DNA of 64,000 nt from Candidatus Sulfotelmatobacter sp. (GCA_035498555.1 DATKAB010000045.1:27422-91421), one strand, 5' to 3'. Shown: positions 16,682-26,871, counted from the first letter of the stretch. Notes: generated by a model not told the origin, from the letters alone. Program-made: numbers and translations.

Positions 16682-17808
16682 GCGCGCGCCCGGTTCGGCT
16701 CCTGTTCGTGGTCGGCAATTTCGCCGCCGGTGGTGCGGAACGACACCTGCTCGAGCTGTGGTCGCGCATCGATCGCACGAAGTTCGCGGTCGAGATCGCC
16801 TGCTTTCGCGCCGAAGGCCGCTTCTGGCCGGACGTGAAGGCGCTGGGCTGGCCGGTCCACGAGCTGAAGGTGGGGAAGCGGGTCTACGACTGGACCGGGT
16901 TCCGCGGCCTGTTGCGACTGATCCGAGTCACGCGGCGGTCGAAGCCCGATGTGATTCATGGCTATCTGTTCGGCCCGAACCTGTTCGCGGTGCTGGCCGG
17001 CCGCGCGGCCAGGGTTCCGGTGGTGGCGGTGGCCAAGCGCAACATCGATGCGTTCGAAACTCCACGCCAGGTTCGCGTCCAGCGCTGGGTGCACCGGAAC
17101 GCCTCGCACGTCACTGCGGTGAGCGAGAAGGTGGCCGAGACCGTGGTGGCGATGGGGGTGCCGCGGGCTCGGATCACGGTGATCCCCAACGGCGTGGATC
17201 TCTCGCGATTCGCGCACGCGGGCGGCGACCGCGCGAGCCTGGGCGCTGCGAATGGCGAGCTCGTGATCGGCAGCGTGGGCTGCCTCGCGGCGCGCAAGGA
17301 CTACGGCACGCTGCTCGAAGCGCTGGCGACGCTCGAACGCTCGGGACGTCGCTTCCACGCGGCGCTGGTCGGCGACGGCCCGGAGCGCGAGGCCCTCGAG
17401 CAGCGCGCGCGCGAGCTGGGAGTTTCGGCGCGCACCACGTTTCTCGGCGAGCGCGCGGATGTCGAGCGCCTGCTCCCGGCCATGGACGTGTTCGTGCTCT
17501 CCTCGCGCGAGGAGGGCATCCCCAACGCCCTGCTGGAGGCGATGGCCGCCGGGCGGCCGTCGGTGGCGACCGCGGTCGGCGGCACGCCCGAGGTGCTCGA
17601 GGACGGCGTCACCGGCTGGCTCGTGCCGCCTGCCGATCCGGCCGCGCTGGCGGCCGCGCTCGAGCAGACGCTGGCGGATCCCGACGAGGCGCGCCGGCGG
17701 GGCGAGGCCGCGCGCCGTGCCACCGAGGAGAAGATGAGCATCGATGCCATGGTCAGGCGCCACGAGGAGTTCTACCGGCGAGCGGTCGACGGGGAGCGGC
17801 GGCCGTGA
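16678..17808 (+). CDS. Family 4 glycosyltransferase
   Basis: At 376 residues it is a GT-B fold enzyme. The N-terminal half starts with LLFVVGNFAAGGAERHLLEL, and the C-terminal half has TVIPNGVDLSRF and the nucleotide-sugar site EEGIPNALLEAMAAGRPS with the E-x7-E spacing of GT4. GT4 enzymes are retaining transferases that act on lipid-linked acceptors at the cytoplasmic face. It is translationally coupled on both sides by 4-bp overlaps. The exact sugar is unknown. Confidence 0.9.
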   Translation: MSARPVRLLFVVGNFAAGGAERHLLELWSRIDRTKFAVEIACFRAEGRFWPDVKALGWPVHELKVGKRVYDWTGFRGLLRLIRVTRRSKPDVIHGYLFGPNLFAVLAGRAARVPVVAVAKRNIDAFETPRQVRVQRWVHRNASHVTAVSEKVAETVVAMGVPRARITVIPNGVDLSRFAHAGGDRASLGAANGELVIGSVGCLAARKDYGTLLEALATLERSGRRFHAALVGDGPEREALEQRARELGVSARTTFLGERADVERLLPAMDVFVLSSREEGIPNALLEAMAAGRPSVATAVGGTPEVLEDGVTGWLVPPADPAALAAALEQTLADPDEARRRGEAARRATEEKMSIDAMVRRHEEFYRRAVDGERRP

Positions 17809-19040
17809 AATCGATCGCCTACGTCACCACCACCTTCCCGACTTTCGCCGCGTTCCTGGAAGGGGAAGTGGCGCGATTCCACCGCCGCGGCGCGCGCATC
17901 CGCGTGTTCACGCTGCGCCCGCTTCGGGGCAACTACCAGTCGGATCACGCCGCGCTGATTCCGCTCACCACCTTTGTCGGATCACCCTTCGATCTCCGCG
18001 CCTGGGTGGCGCTGTTCGCGTGGTCGCTGCGCCGGCCACGCGTGCTGTTCCCCGAATTCGCGCGGGTGATGTGGGCCTCGCGGGGATCGCTCTACGCGCT
18101 GGCCGGCCACCTCTTCTGGCTGCCGGCCGCGGCCCGCGTGGCGACGCTGGTCGAGCGGGAGAACCTCGAGCGCGTCCACGGCGCGTGGGCGCATTTCCCG
18201 GCCACCGTGGCCTATCTCGCCGCGCGCCTGACCGGGCGGCGCTTCAGCCTCGCCGGCCACGCCGGTTCCGATCTCTATCGCACCCAGGCTTTTCTTCGCG
18301 AGAAGACGCTGGCGGCGGATTTCGTCACCACCTGCGTGCGCGGCAACCGGGACATGCTGCGCCAGCTGGCCGGCCCGGCGGCGCGCGTCGAGTGGATCTA
18401 CCACGGCGTGGATCGTTCGCGCTTCAACGGCGCCGGCCGAGCGCGCGGCGCCGACCCGCTGCTGCTCGCGGTCGGCCGGCTGGCCGAGACCAAGGGCTTC
18501 GACACCGCGGTGCGAGCCCTCGGCGAGCTCAAGCGCCGCGGGCTGGTGCCACGCCTGCAGTTCGTGGGCGATGGTCCGGATCGACCGCTGCTCGAGCGCC
18601 TGGCGCGCGAGCAGGGCGTCGCCGACCAGGTCGAATTCCGCGGCTGGCTCCAGCAGGGCGAGCTGCTGCCGCTCTACCAACGCGCCTGGCTGCTGCTCGC
18701 GCCGAGCCGCGTGCTCGCCAACGGGCGGCGCGACGGCATTCCCAACGTGATCGTGGAGGCGCTGGCCATGGGCCTTCCGTGCGCCGGAACGCGCGCCGCG
18801 GGCCTCGAGGAGGCGATCACTTCGGGCGTGAACGGCGTGCTCGCGCCGCCCGACGACCCGGTGGCGCTCGCCGACGCGGTCGAGCCGCTGTTGCGCGATC
18901 CCTCGCGTCTCGATCGGATGAGCGAGGCGGCGCGCGGTCGCATCCTCAGCGAGTTCGACGCCGAGGCGAACTTCGAGCGGCTGTGGAACCTGTTCGAGAC
19001 CGACGGGGCGTCCCTGAGCCCATCGGCCGCGGCGTCGTGA
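17805..19040 (+). CDS. Family 4 glycosyltransferase (colanic-acid/WcaL-like)
   Basis: At 411 residues it opens with IAYVTTTFPTFAAFLEGEVA, the 'tfPtfsetFi' start typical of the WcaL/ExoL-type GT4 branch. The C-terminal GT-B half has LLAVGRLAETKGFDTAVRAL and DGIPNVIVEALAMGLPCAG. The start is GTG at 17805, overlapping the upstream stop (GTGA). It should act on the growing repeat unit; donor unknown. Confidence 0.88.
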   Translation: MKSIAYVTTTFPTFAAFLEGEVARFHRRGARIRVFTLRPLRGNYQSDHAALIPLTTFVGSPFDLRAWVALFAWSLRRPRVLFPEFARVMWASRGSLYALAGHLFWLPAAARVATLVERENLERVHGAWAHFPATVAYLAARLTGRRFSLAGHAGSDLYRTQAFLREKTLAADFVTTCVRGNRDMLRQLAGPAARVEWIYHGVDRSRFNGAGRARGADPLLLAVGRLAETKGFDTAVRALGELKRRGLVPRLQFVGDGPDRPLLERLAREQGVADQVEFRGWLQQGELLPLYQRAWLLLAPSRVLANGRRDGIPNVIVEALAMGLPCAGTRAAGLEEAITSGVNGVLAPPDDPVALADAVEPLLRDPSRLDRMSEAARGRILSEFDAEANFERLWNLFETDGASLSPSAAAS

Positions 19041-20185
19041 AGCGCATGCGCGTCCTGCACGTGATCGAGGCCATGCATCAGGGCGGCGCCGAGTCGCTGC
19101 TGGTCGAGCACGCCCGGCGCGCCGGGCCCGGCGTCGAGGTGTTGATCTGCGCGCTCAATCGCGGCGGGCCGGCGCTCGAGGCCGCGCGCGTCGCCGGAGC
19201 GCGGGTCTTCCTGCTCGAGAAGGGCGGCGCGCGCTGGAGCGGACTCCAGGCTCTGATCGCGCTCATGCGCCGGGAGCGCGTGGACGTGGTGAACGGCCAC
19301 AATCCCACCGGGGGGCTCTACGGCCTCGCGGCGGCGCGTTGGAGTGGCGTTCCGGTCGGCATCCGCACCGAGCACAGCCTGCACGCCCCGGGCCGGCACT
19401 CGCCGATCTATCCGGCGCTGGAGCGCGCCGGCACCTGGATGGCGGATCGGGTCATCTGCGTCTGCGAGGCGGTGCGTGAGAGCCACGTCTCGCGGCTGGG
19501 CTGGGCGCGCGAGCGCTTCATCGTGATCACGAACGGGATCTCGGAAGCGCCCCCGGCACGTCCGCGCGAAGCGGTGCGCGCCGAGCTCGGGTTCGGCGCA
19601 GAGACGCCGCTGGTGATCGCGGTCGGCAGCCTGACCCGCCAGAAATCCCAGCACGTGCTGCTCGAGGCCATGGCGCGGCTCCAGCAACGCGAGGCGCGCC
19701 TGCTGCTCGCTGGCGAGGGCCCGCTGCGCGAGGACCTCGAGCGGCGCGCGCGCGAGCTGGCGCTGGGCCAGCGGGTGCGCTTCCTGGGCGCACGTCTCGA
19801 CGTCGCCGATCTCTACGCGGCCTCGGACGTGTACGCGCTGCCGTCGCAGCGGGAAGGGCTGTCGATCTCGCTGCTGGAATCCATGCGGGCGGGAATCCCG
19901 GCGGTCGCAACCCGAGTGGGTGGCAACGGCGAGGCGATCGAGGACGGCGTCAGCGGACGACTGGTTCCGGTTCACGACCCCGCGGGAATGGCCGCCGCGC
20001 TCGACGCGCTGATCGCCGACCGGGCCGGCGCGCGCGCGATGGGAGCCGCGGCCGAGAAGCGCTGGCGCTCGCGATTCACCGCCGAGCGCATGGTGCGCGA
20101 GACCGAAGCGTTGTACCGCGAGCGCCTCGCGCGGCGCGCACCCGGCGAACGACGCGCGAGCGGCGAGGCGGAGCACGTCGCGTGA
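19037..20185 (+). CDS. Family 4 glycosyltransferase
   Basis: At 382 residues it is a third GT4 enzyme, with VLHVIEAMHQGGAESLLVEH at the N-terminus, FIVITNGI in the middle, and EGLSISLLESMRAGIPAVAT with the GT4 E-x7-E signature. The layout matches EpsF/EpsD-type transferases of exopolysaccharide clusters. The start is GTG at 19037 (GTGA overlap), and it overlaps the sugar-transferase gene by 4 bases. Confidence 0.88.
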   Translation: MKRMRVLHVIEAMHQGGAESLLVEHARRAGPGVEVLICALNRGGPALEAARVAGARVFLLEKGGARWSGLQALIALMRRERVDVVNGHNPTGGLYGLAAARWSGVPVGIRTEHSLHAPGRHSPIYPALERAGTWMADRVICVCEAVRESHVSRLGWARERFIVITNGISEAPPARPREAVRAELGFGAETPLVIAVGSLTRQKSQHVLLEAMARLQQREARLLLAGEGPLREDLERRARELALGQRVRFLGARLDVADLYAASDVYALPSQREGLSISLLESMRAGIPAVATRVGGNGEAIEDGVSGRLVPVHDPAGMAAALDALIADRAGARAMGAAAEKRWRSRFTAERMVRETEALYRERLARRAPGERRASGEAEHVA

Positions 20186-20817
20186 GCCGGGCCCTGGAAG
20201 ACGCTCCTCGTCCCGGGCCGCGACCGATCGCGCCGCTGCCGGCCGGCGCGTATGGCGGCGTGAAGCGGGCCGCGGACGTGTTCGGCGCGACCCTCGGACT
20301 GGCCGTGGCGGCGCCGCTGATGTTGCTGATCGCGATCGCGATCCGGCTCGACTCGCCGGGGCCGGCGCTGTTTCGGCAGCGTCGCATCGGGCGAGGCTCG
20401 CACGAGTTCGAAATCGTGAAGTTCCGTACCATGCGGGTGGGCACGCCCGACCTGGCTTCGCATCTGCTCGGTCCCGGCTCGAGCCGGGTGACGAGGCTCG
20501 GCTTCTGGCTGCGCCGCGCGAGCCTCGACGAGCTGCCGCAGCTCTGGAACGTTCTCAAGGGCGACATGACGATGGTGGGGCCGCGTCCGGCGCTCTACAA
20601 CCAGTACGATCTGATCGCGCTCCGCCAGCAGGCCGGTGTGGACGCTCTGAGGCCCGGGCTCACCGGCTGGGCGCAGGTGAACGGTCGCGACGAGCTCGCC
20701 ATCGAGGAAAAGGTGCGCTACGACCGCTGGTATCTGGAGAACGTGAATCCCGGCCTCGACGTCTCGATCCTGGTACGCACGCTGATCACGCTGTTTTCCT
20801 CCCGCGGAGTCTACTGA
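20182..20817 (+). CDS. Undecaprenyl-phosphate phosphoglycosyltransferase (small monotopic type)
   Basis: At 211 residues it is a complete monotopic enzyme: GGVKRAADVFGATLGLAVAA with the re-entrant membrane helix, ALFRQRRIGRGSHEFEIVKF and then RTM, and the catalytic ASLDELPQLWNVLKGDM with the intact Asp-Glu pair, followed by MVGPRPA. Such enzymes start a repeat unit by placing a phospho-sugar on undecaprenyl phosphate. It is the second such domain in the operon and, unlike the one fused to the first gene, it is canonical. The start is GTG at 20182 (GTGA overlap). Confidence 0.92.
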   Translation: MSRALEDAPRPGPRPIAPLPAGAYGGVKRAADVFGATLGLAVAAPLMLLIAIAIRLDSPGPALFRQRRIGRGSHEFEIVKFRTMRVGTPDLASHLLGPGSSRVTRLGFWLRRASLDELPQLWNVLKGDMTMVGPRPALYNQYDLIALRQQAGVDALRPGLTGWAQVNGRDELAIEEKVRYDRWYLENVNPGLDVSILVRTLITLFSSRGVY

Positions 20818-20822
20818 ACCCC

Positions 20823-21734
20823 GTGAGCGCGACCCCCACTTCCGCGGCCGGCGAGTCCCACCGCAATCCGCCCGGGGCGCGAGCGCGGATCTGGCTCGCG
20901 GCCCTCCCCGTCGCTGCGTTGTTCGCCCTCGCCTACGGCCGGACGTTCGCCGCGTTGTGGGATACCTGGCTCCACAACGACAACTACTCGCACGGGCCGC
21001 TGGTGCCGGTGGTGAGCGCGGTGCTGGTGTGGAGTCGCCGGAAGAAGCTCGCGCGGCTTCCCATCGAAGGTCGCGCCTCGGGGCTCCTGCTGGTCGCGGC
21101 CGCGTGCGCGTTGCAGATCGTCGGCATCCGGACCGACGTGCTCGCGCTGCAGGGCTGGTCGGCGTTGGGGCTCCTCTTCGGCCTGAGCCTGTCGCTGCTC
21201 GGGGCGGCCTGGACGCGCGCGCTTGCTTTTCCGCTCGCGTTTCTGGCGTTCATGTTGCCCTTCCCGGCGGTGTTCGTGAACCAATTGAGCTTCGCGCTCA
21301 AGGAGATCACGGTGCGAATCTCGACTCGGGCCGCGGAATGGCTGGGCGCGTCACTGCTCCGGGACGGGATGACGCTCTACCTTCAGAGCGGCGAGCTGCG
21401 GATCGAGAACCCGTGCAGCGGATTGCGTTCCCTGATCGCGCTGCTCGCCACCGGCGCGCTGTTCGCGGGAATCCAGCGAGGGGCCTGGTGGCGGCGGGCG
21501 TCGTTGTTCGCGCTGGCCCTGCCGATCGCGGTGCTGGCCAACGCGGCGCGCATCACGCTGTTGATCGTCATCGGGCACTACCTCGGCGTCGAGCGTGCGG
21601 GCGGTCTGGTGCACGACGTTTCCGGCTACCTGCTGTACGCGCTGGCCGTGCTGGCGCTGCTGGGAGCGCGCGCGCTGCTCGAGCCGCGCGCGCACGAGCC
21701 GCGGCCGCCCGCGCTCGAGGCGATGGCTCGATGA
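20823..21734 (+). CDS. xrt: Exosortase (transpeptidase-like, eight-helix membrane protein)
   Basis: At 303 residues it has about eight membrane helices and the exosortase catalytic triad: Cys198 in ENPCSGLRSL, Arg243 in NAARIT, and His264 in GLVHDVSGYLLY. The early motif NDNYSHGPLVP is also typical. Exosortases cut C-terminal sorting tails (such as PEP-CTERM) of exported proteins and pass them to a surface polymer or anchor. The start GTG at 20823 follows the previous stop by a few bases. The next gene is EpsI, and PrsK/PrsR follow, as in the exosortase A system. No protein with a PEP-CTERM tail is visible in the window. Confidence 0.93.
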   Translation: MSATPTSAAGESHRNPPGARARIWLAALPVAALFALAYGRTFAALWDTWLHNDNYSHGPLVPVVSAVLVWSRRKKLARLPIEGRASGLLLVAAACALQIVGIRTDVLALQGWSALGLLFGLSLSLLGAAWTRALAFPLAFLAFMLPFPAVFVNQLSFALKEITVRISTRAAEWLGASLLRDGMTLYLQSGELRIENPCSGLRSLIALLATGALFAGIQRGAWWRRASLFALALPIAVLANAARITLLIVIGHYLGVERAGGLVHDVSGYLLYALAVLALLGARALLEPRAHEPRPPALEAMAR

Positions 21735-22375
21735 AGCGCTACCTGCTCTCGCTCGTGCTGCTGTTGCTCACGGCGATCTATGTGCTGGCGCATCCGCCGG
21801 TGAACCTGGCCCTCGGCCGCGCGGTGCTGTCGCGGGTGCCGCAGGTGCTGGGCGACTGGAACGGGACCGATCTCTCGTTCGAGGACGCGGTGGTCGAGGA
21901 GCTGAAGGCCGACGATCTCATGATCCGCAGATACACGCGCGGCGACCAGCTGGTCTGGCTGTGCATCGTCTATCACCAGAATCGCCGCTACGGAGCGCAC
22001 GACCCGCACCTCTGCTACGAGTCGCAGGGCTACATCATCGAGGGTGAGCATCAGGCGCCGATCGCGACCGGGGCGCACGGGGAGATCGTGGCCAACTGGT
22101 TCGTGGCGTCGCGGCCCAAACACCCGCGACTGGTCGCCTACTGGTGGACCACCGAGGGGCTCGACACGCACGATGTCGCCGAATTCCGGCGGCGCATGGC
22201 GATGTCCGGGATGCTCGAGAACCGGTCGTGGGGCGCGTTCGTGCGCGTCGAGACGCCGATTCGCGACGACGACGAGGGCGCCGCAACCTCGCGCCTGCAG
22301 GCCTTCGCGACCGAGGTGGCTCGCGTGCTGCCGCGGGTGTTCGCCGACAGCACCGGGGCGGCGCGCCGCGGATGA
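21731..22375 (+). CDS. epsI: EpsI-family exosortase-associated protein (DUF3485)
   Basis: At 214 residues it starts with one membrane helix (YLLSLVLLLLTAIYVLA). The periplasmic domain has LGDWNGTDLSF, WLCIVYHQNRRYGAHDPHLC and YESQGY; the H-x-P-x-x-CY element is the family signature. EpsI is found beside or fused to exosortases, and its biochemical role is not settled. It overlaps the exosortase gene by 4 bases (ATGA). An associated role in sorting or in polymer attachment is the likely one. Confidence 0.88.
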   Translation: MKRYLLSLVLLLLTAIYVLAHPPVNLALGRAVLSRVPQVLGDWNGTDLSFEDAVVEELKADDLMIRRYTRGDQLVWLCIVYHQNRRYGAHDPHLCYESQGYIIEGEHQAPIATGAHGEIVANWFVASRPKHPRLVAYWWTTEGLDTHDVAEFRRRMAMSGMLENRSWGAFVRVETPIRDDDEGAATSRLQAFATEVARVLPRVFADSTGAARRG

Positions 22376-23220
22376 GTCTGTTCGAGCAGGTGGCCCTCGG
22401 CATCCAGGCGTTGCGCTTCACGGTGCTGGCCCTGTTCCGTCCGCGGCTGTGGGCGCCGTGGCTGATGCTGGGCGCCGTCGAGGTGCTGGTGGTGGTCGCG
22501 CTCTGGCAGTTCGCGCACCCCGCGTTCTCGTGGTTCATGGCGCCCCTGCTCTCGAGGCTGGCCGGCGAGCCGGCGCTCCACTATCCGCGCGTGTTCGAAT
22601 TGATGCCGGAGTTCTTCGATCGCGCCGACGTGGCGGTGGGAGCGCTCCTCGGCTCGGTCGCGATCGGGATCGCCACGCCACTGTTCGCCGGACAATTCCG
22701 GGGCGAAACGCCGCGCGTCGGTGAGGCGCTCGCCCAGGGCCTGCGCCGCTCGCCGGCGCTGATCCTGGTGCAGCTGCCTTTCAATGTGCTGGTGACCGGA
22801 ATCTCGCTGGGCGTTTCCGCATGGCTGGCGCACCGTGGCGGCGCGGGACTGATCACGCGCGCCGCCGAGCTCGGCGTCACCGGCGGCTCGCTGGCGCTGC
22901 AGGCGTCGTTCTTCTACGCGGCCGCTCTCGTGATGCTCAAGGGGAGGAGCGCGCTCGAGTCGCTGCGCGAACTTCCCTCCACCTGGCGCCGTGGCTTCGT
23001 TCCGGCATGCGTGGTCGGGGCTCTCACGCTGCTGCTCCTGCTCCCGCTGCACTGGCTCTCCGGGCAGGACGACCTGGTGGTGGCGCGAGGGCGACCCGAG
23101 CTGGTCGGCTGGTTGACGCTGCTCGAAGTGGCCGGAGGACTGCTCAACTGGTTCCTGCTCACGGGCAGCGCGACCCTGATCTTCCTGAGCGCTCTCGACC
23201 GCCCGGACGACGAAGCATGA
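22372..23220 (+). CDS. Integral membrane protein of unknown function in the exosortase operon
   Basis: At 282 residues it has about five or six predicted helices (FRPRLWAPWLMLGAVEVLVV near 25-45, VAVGALLGSVAIGIATPLFA, LILVQLPFNVLVTGISL, VVGALTLLLLLPLHWL, GGLLNWFLLTGSATLIFLSA). The region between about 110 and 190 resembles loosely the DUF4013/YciC kind of membrane proteins, but I would not assign a family. It is coupled by 4-bp overlaps to epsI and to the TPR lipoprotein, so it is very likely made together with the sorting machinery. Confidence 0.75.
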   Translation: MSLFEQVALGIQALRFTVLALFRPRLWAPWLMLGAVEVLVVVALWQFAHPAFSWFMAPLLSRLAGEPALHYPRVFELMPEFFDRADVAVGALLGSVAIGIATPLFAGQFRGETPRVGEALAQGLRRSPALILVQLPFNVLVTGISLGVSAWLAHRGGAGLITRAAELGVTGGSLALQASFFYAAALVMLKGRSALESLRELPSTWRRGFVPACVVGALTLLLLLPLHWLSGQDDLVVARGRPELVGWLTLLEVAGGLLNWFLLTGSATLIFLSALDRPDDEA

Positions 23221-24707
23221 GGACTCCGGCGCGTCTGATGGGGGCGGCGCTGCTCGCCGTGCTCCTCGCCGGCTGCGGCCATCAGCTGCTGTGGGAGCGC
23301 TGGCAGGCCGAGCGCGCGTTCTGGCAGGCCGACCGCGAGGTGGCGCGGATCTTCGTCAATCCGCGGGTCGCGCGCCCCGAGGACTATCGCCGCGCCGAAT
23401 CGGCCTTCGCACGCATCGCTCGCATCTTCCCGGCCGAGGCGTGGGTGGCGCGGAGGGAGCCGATGGCGCGCGAGATCGCCGAGATCTCGGGCCGCGCGAC
23501 GCTGGCGCTGGCGCGACTGGCCGAGCTGCAGGGGCGTTCCGCCGAGGCGCTGTCGGGATACCGTCGGGTCATCGAGGAATGGCCGGACTACGATCGCCTC
23601 AGGCTCGACGCCCTCGAGCACCTGGGAGACGCGCTGGAGTCGAACGGTGACGGCGAAGGCGCGATGCGCGCATGGGAGCGTATGGCCCGTGAGTTCGCCC
23701 CGCTCGACTCCGCTCGAGACGAGGTCCGCCCGGCGGTGCTCGAGGCGCCGCTCGCCCTGGCCGTGATCTGGGAGCAGCGCGGCGATCGGGCGCGTCGCGA
23801 CTCGACGCTGGTCGCGGCCGAGCTCCGGCTCGAATCGTCCATGAGGCGGGTGAGCGGCTCCTCGGCCTCGGTCGCGCTGCTCGACGCGATCGCCCGCGGC
23901 CGGGAGCTGCGCGGTGACGTCGGAGGGGCACTCGATGCCTGGCGGGAGACGCTGAGCGCCGGCGGGGCCGACACCGCCCGCGCGTCGCGCATCATTCAGC
24001 TCGGCGAGCGCGAGCTCGAAGCGGGACGGGCCGACTCGGCGCGGGTCTACGCGCGCTGGGGCGCCGAGTTCGATGGGCCGCCACGGCTGCGGGCGCTCGA
24101 GCTGCTCGCCCGGAGCTTCGAGCGCGGTGGGGAGCCCGACTCGGCGCTCGACGTCTACGCCGGCATCGTGAGTGAATTTCCGCACAACGACGAGGCCACC
24201 GCGGGGGCGAGATACCAGCGCGCCCTGATCCTCGAGCGGCTCGACCGTTGGGCGCAGGCGCGTTCCGAGTTCGGCGCGTTGTGTGCCGCGCAACCCACGC
24301 ATCCCCTGGCGCTCGAAGCCTGGACGCGGGTGGTGGAGCACTACCGCAAGCTGGGCGAATCGGAGCTGGCGCGAATCGAGGCCGATCACGGGCTCGCGGC
24401 GCTCGATCTCCTGATCTCCACCCAGCACGACGATGCGGTCCGGCTGCGCTGCTTCGAGGCGCGCGCTTCCGTGCAGCTCGCCGACGACCGGGTGCGCGAC
24501 GCAGCCGAAACCCTGCGCGGACTGTGGGCGGCGGCTCCGGTCACGGTGGCGGGCGCCCGGCTCGGTGCGGAGGCGGCGCGCCGGGCCGGAGCCGACCTGC
24601 ACGATGCGGCGCTGGCGGGCGGCTTGTGGCAGATTCTAGCCGAGCGGTCTCCCGACCCGGACATCCGGCGAGAGGCCGGCAGGGCGCTCGGCCGACCGGT
24701 TTCGTAG
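23217..24707 (+). CDS. TPR-repeat lipoprotein
   Basis: At 496 residues it begins with a lipoprotein signal whose lipobox LLAGC ends at Cys20. The mature part is a chain of helix-turn-helix TPR units, for example AEALSGYRRVIEEWPDYDRL, then DSALDVYAGIVSEFPHNDEA and RWAQARSEFGALCAAQPTHP. TPR proteins (PrsT) accompany exosortase A systems; this one is shorter than usual PrsT and could be a stand-in. It sits directly before prsK, with 12 bases between. The likely place is the periplasmic face of a membrane, as an assembly scaffold. Confidence 0.82.
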   Translation: MRTPARLMGAALLAVLLAGCGHQLLWERWQAERAFWQADREVARIFVNPRVARPEDYRRAESAFARIARIFPAEAWVARREPMAREIAEISGRATLALARLAELQGRSAEALSGYRRVIEEWPDYDRLRLDALEHLGDALESNGDGEGAMRAWERMAREFAPLDSARDEVRPAVLEAPLALAVIWEQRGDRARRDSTLVAAELRLESSMRRVSGSSASVALLDAIARGRELRGDVGGALDAWRETLSAGGADTARASRIIQLGERELEAGRADSARVYARWGAEFDGPPRLRALELLARSFERGGEPDSALDVYAGIVSEFPHNDEATAGARYQRALILERLDRWAQARSEFGALCAAQPTHPLALEAWTRVVEHYRKLGESELARIEADHGLAALDLLISTQHDDAVRLRCFEARASVQLADDRVRDAAETLRGLWAAAPVTVAGARLGAEAARRAGADLHDAALAGGLWQILAERSPDPDIRREAGRALGRPVS

Positions 24708-24719
24708 CGGAGCACGTCG

Positions 24720-26871
24720 ATGGACCTCACTTCGTCCCCCGTCCAGATCAGTCTGGTGATGGCCAGCGCGCTGCTGGCCACGGTGATCGGCGTGCTCGCC
24801 ACGTTGCGCCGCGGCCACTGGCTGACGACGCTGCTGTTCGCCTCGGCGTTCCTGTCGATCGCCGCGTTCCAGACCGGGACGCTCTTCATGCTCCAGGCCG
24901 GCGACGCCACTTCGGCGCGCAACTGGGCCACCTATCTGGCCGGAGTCTCGGCGCTGGCCTCGTGGCTCTGGCTGTCGCTGAGCGTGGTGCTGGCCCGGAC
25001 CGATCCGTGGGAGCAGATCCGCAATGCGGCCGCCTATCTGGCGCTCGCCCTGATCGGCTGCGTGGCGATGTTCTCGCTCGCCGTCAATCCCAGCATCGTC
25101 CACCAAGTGGTCGGGCTCGGCGGGAACGCGGTGATCCTGCTCGGCGGCATGGGCAAGGTCTACCTGATGTACCTGGTGGTGGCGATGGTGGCGGTGCTCA
25201 TGAATCTGGAGCGCATGCTCCGCTCCGCCACCGCCACATTGCAGCGACGGTTGCGGGCCATGGCGCTGGCCTTCCTGGTGGCGATCCTGAGCGAGCTGCT
25301 GGTGGTGTCGGCCGGCCTGCTGTTCGGCGGCATTCGGGTCTCATGGCTGGCCGCGACCTCCGTGCCGCTGTTCGGTGCCGGCGTGGTCACGGCGCTGGCG
25401 CTGGCGCGCCGCCGGCTCTCCGACATGAGCGTGCCGCTGGCGCGTCCGGTCATCTACTACTCGTCGGTCTCGCTCACGCTGGCCGGCGCCTTCCTGCTCA
25501 GCATGGCGGTGCTCTCGAAGGTGCTGCCGGTCCTCACCCCGGAGTGGAAGCGCGTGGTGAGCCTGTGCTTCTACCTGCTGGTCGGCGGCGGCGGACTGCT
25601 GCTCACCGTCAGCCCGCGCAGCAGCCGCGCGATCAAACGCTTCATCGATCGAAACTTCTACGCCAATCGCTACGACTATCGCCGCGAGTGGGAGCGGGTG
25701 AGCGGAGCGCTCACGCCGGGAACGCGACTCGAGGAGATCTCGCGCCAGGTGGAGCAGCTGGTCACGGCGGTGTTCGAGCCCCATCGCGTCGCGGTCTACC
25801 TGCTCGACGAAGCCGATGGCGTGCTGCGCCGGATCCATGGGCCCGCGGCGATGCCGTCCCAGCTCTCGGCGGACAACCCCTTGATGATCGAGATGACCCG
25901 CACCCGGCGGCCGGTGGTGTTCGATCGGCTCTCGAGCGATCTCGACCTGATCCCGGTCGCGGCCGAGAATCGCGACGCCATCCGCGCGCTGGACGCCGCG
26001 GCCTGCGCGCCGCTCATGGTCGGCGATCGCCTGATCGGAGCGCTGTGGCTGTCCGCCAAGCGCACCGATGAGGACTACTCGGAGGAGGACGTCGAGTTCC
26101 TGGGCGCGATGTCGCGGCAGATCGCCGCGACGCTGTGGTTCGCGCGCCAGGCCGAGCAGCTGGCCGAGACCCGGCAGCTCGAATCGCTCAATCGGCTCGC
26201 GAGCTTCGTGCTCCACGACATCAAGAATCACATTTCGGGGCTTTCGCTGGTGGTCGAGAATGCACGCCGTCACATGAGCGATCCGGAGTTTCAGCGCGAC
26301 GCCCTGGCGGTGGTCGAGCGCACGGTCGCGAGCCTCTCCGAGCTGATGCAGCAGGTGGCGAGCGTGGGGCGCAGTCTGGAAGTGCGCCCCGAGCCCTGCG
26401 ACCTGCTCCAGCTGGTGGAGGAGTCGCTGGCCGGCGCCGGATTGCGGCGCGGCGAGCACGACGGCATCCAGGTCTCGGTCACCTGTCGCGCCGCTGAACA
26501 GGTGGTGCTGGACCGGCGCCAGATGAAGCGCGTGCTGACCAATCTGCTGACCAACGCGCGCGAGGCGCTGAGCGGTTCCGGTCACATCGACCTGCTCGCC
26601 GAGGTCGAGGCTCCCGAGAACGGCCGGGGCGGGCGCGTTCGCTTCGAGGTGCGCGACGACGGCCGCGGCATGAGCGAGGAGTTCATCCGCACCGCCTTGT
26701 TCCGGCCGTTCGCCACCACCAAGAGCGAGGGGCTGGGACTCGGTCTCGCCCAATCCCGCAGCATCGTCGAAGCGCATGGCGGTCGCATCCGCGTGGCCAG
26801 TCAGCCGGGCGACGGCACGCGCTTCGAGATCACGCTGCCGAACCAGGTCGCCGCCGTCGCCGAGGCCGGGC

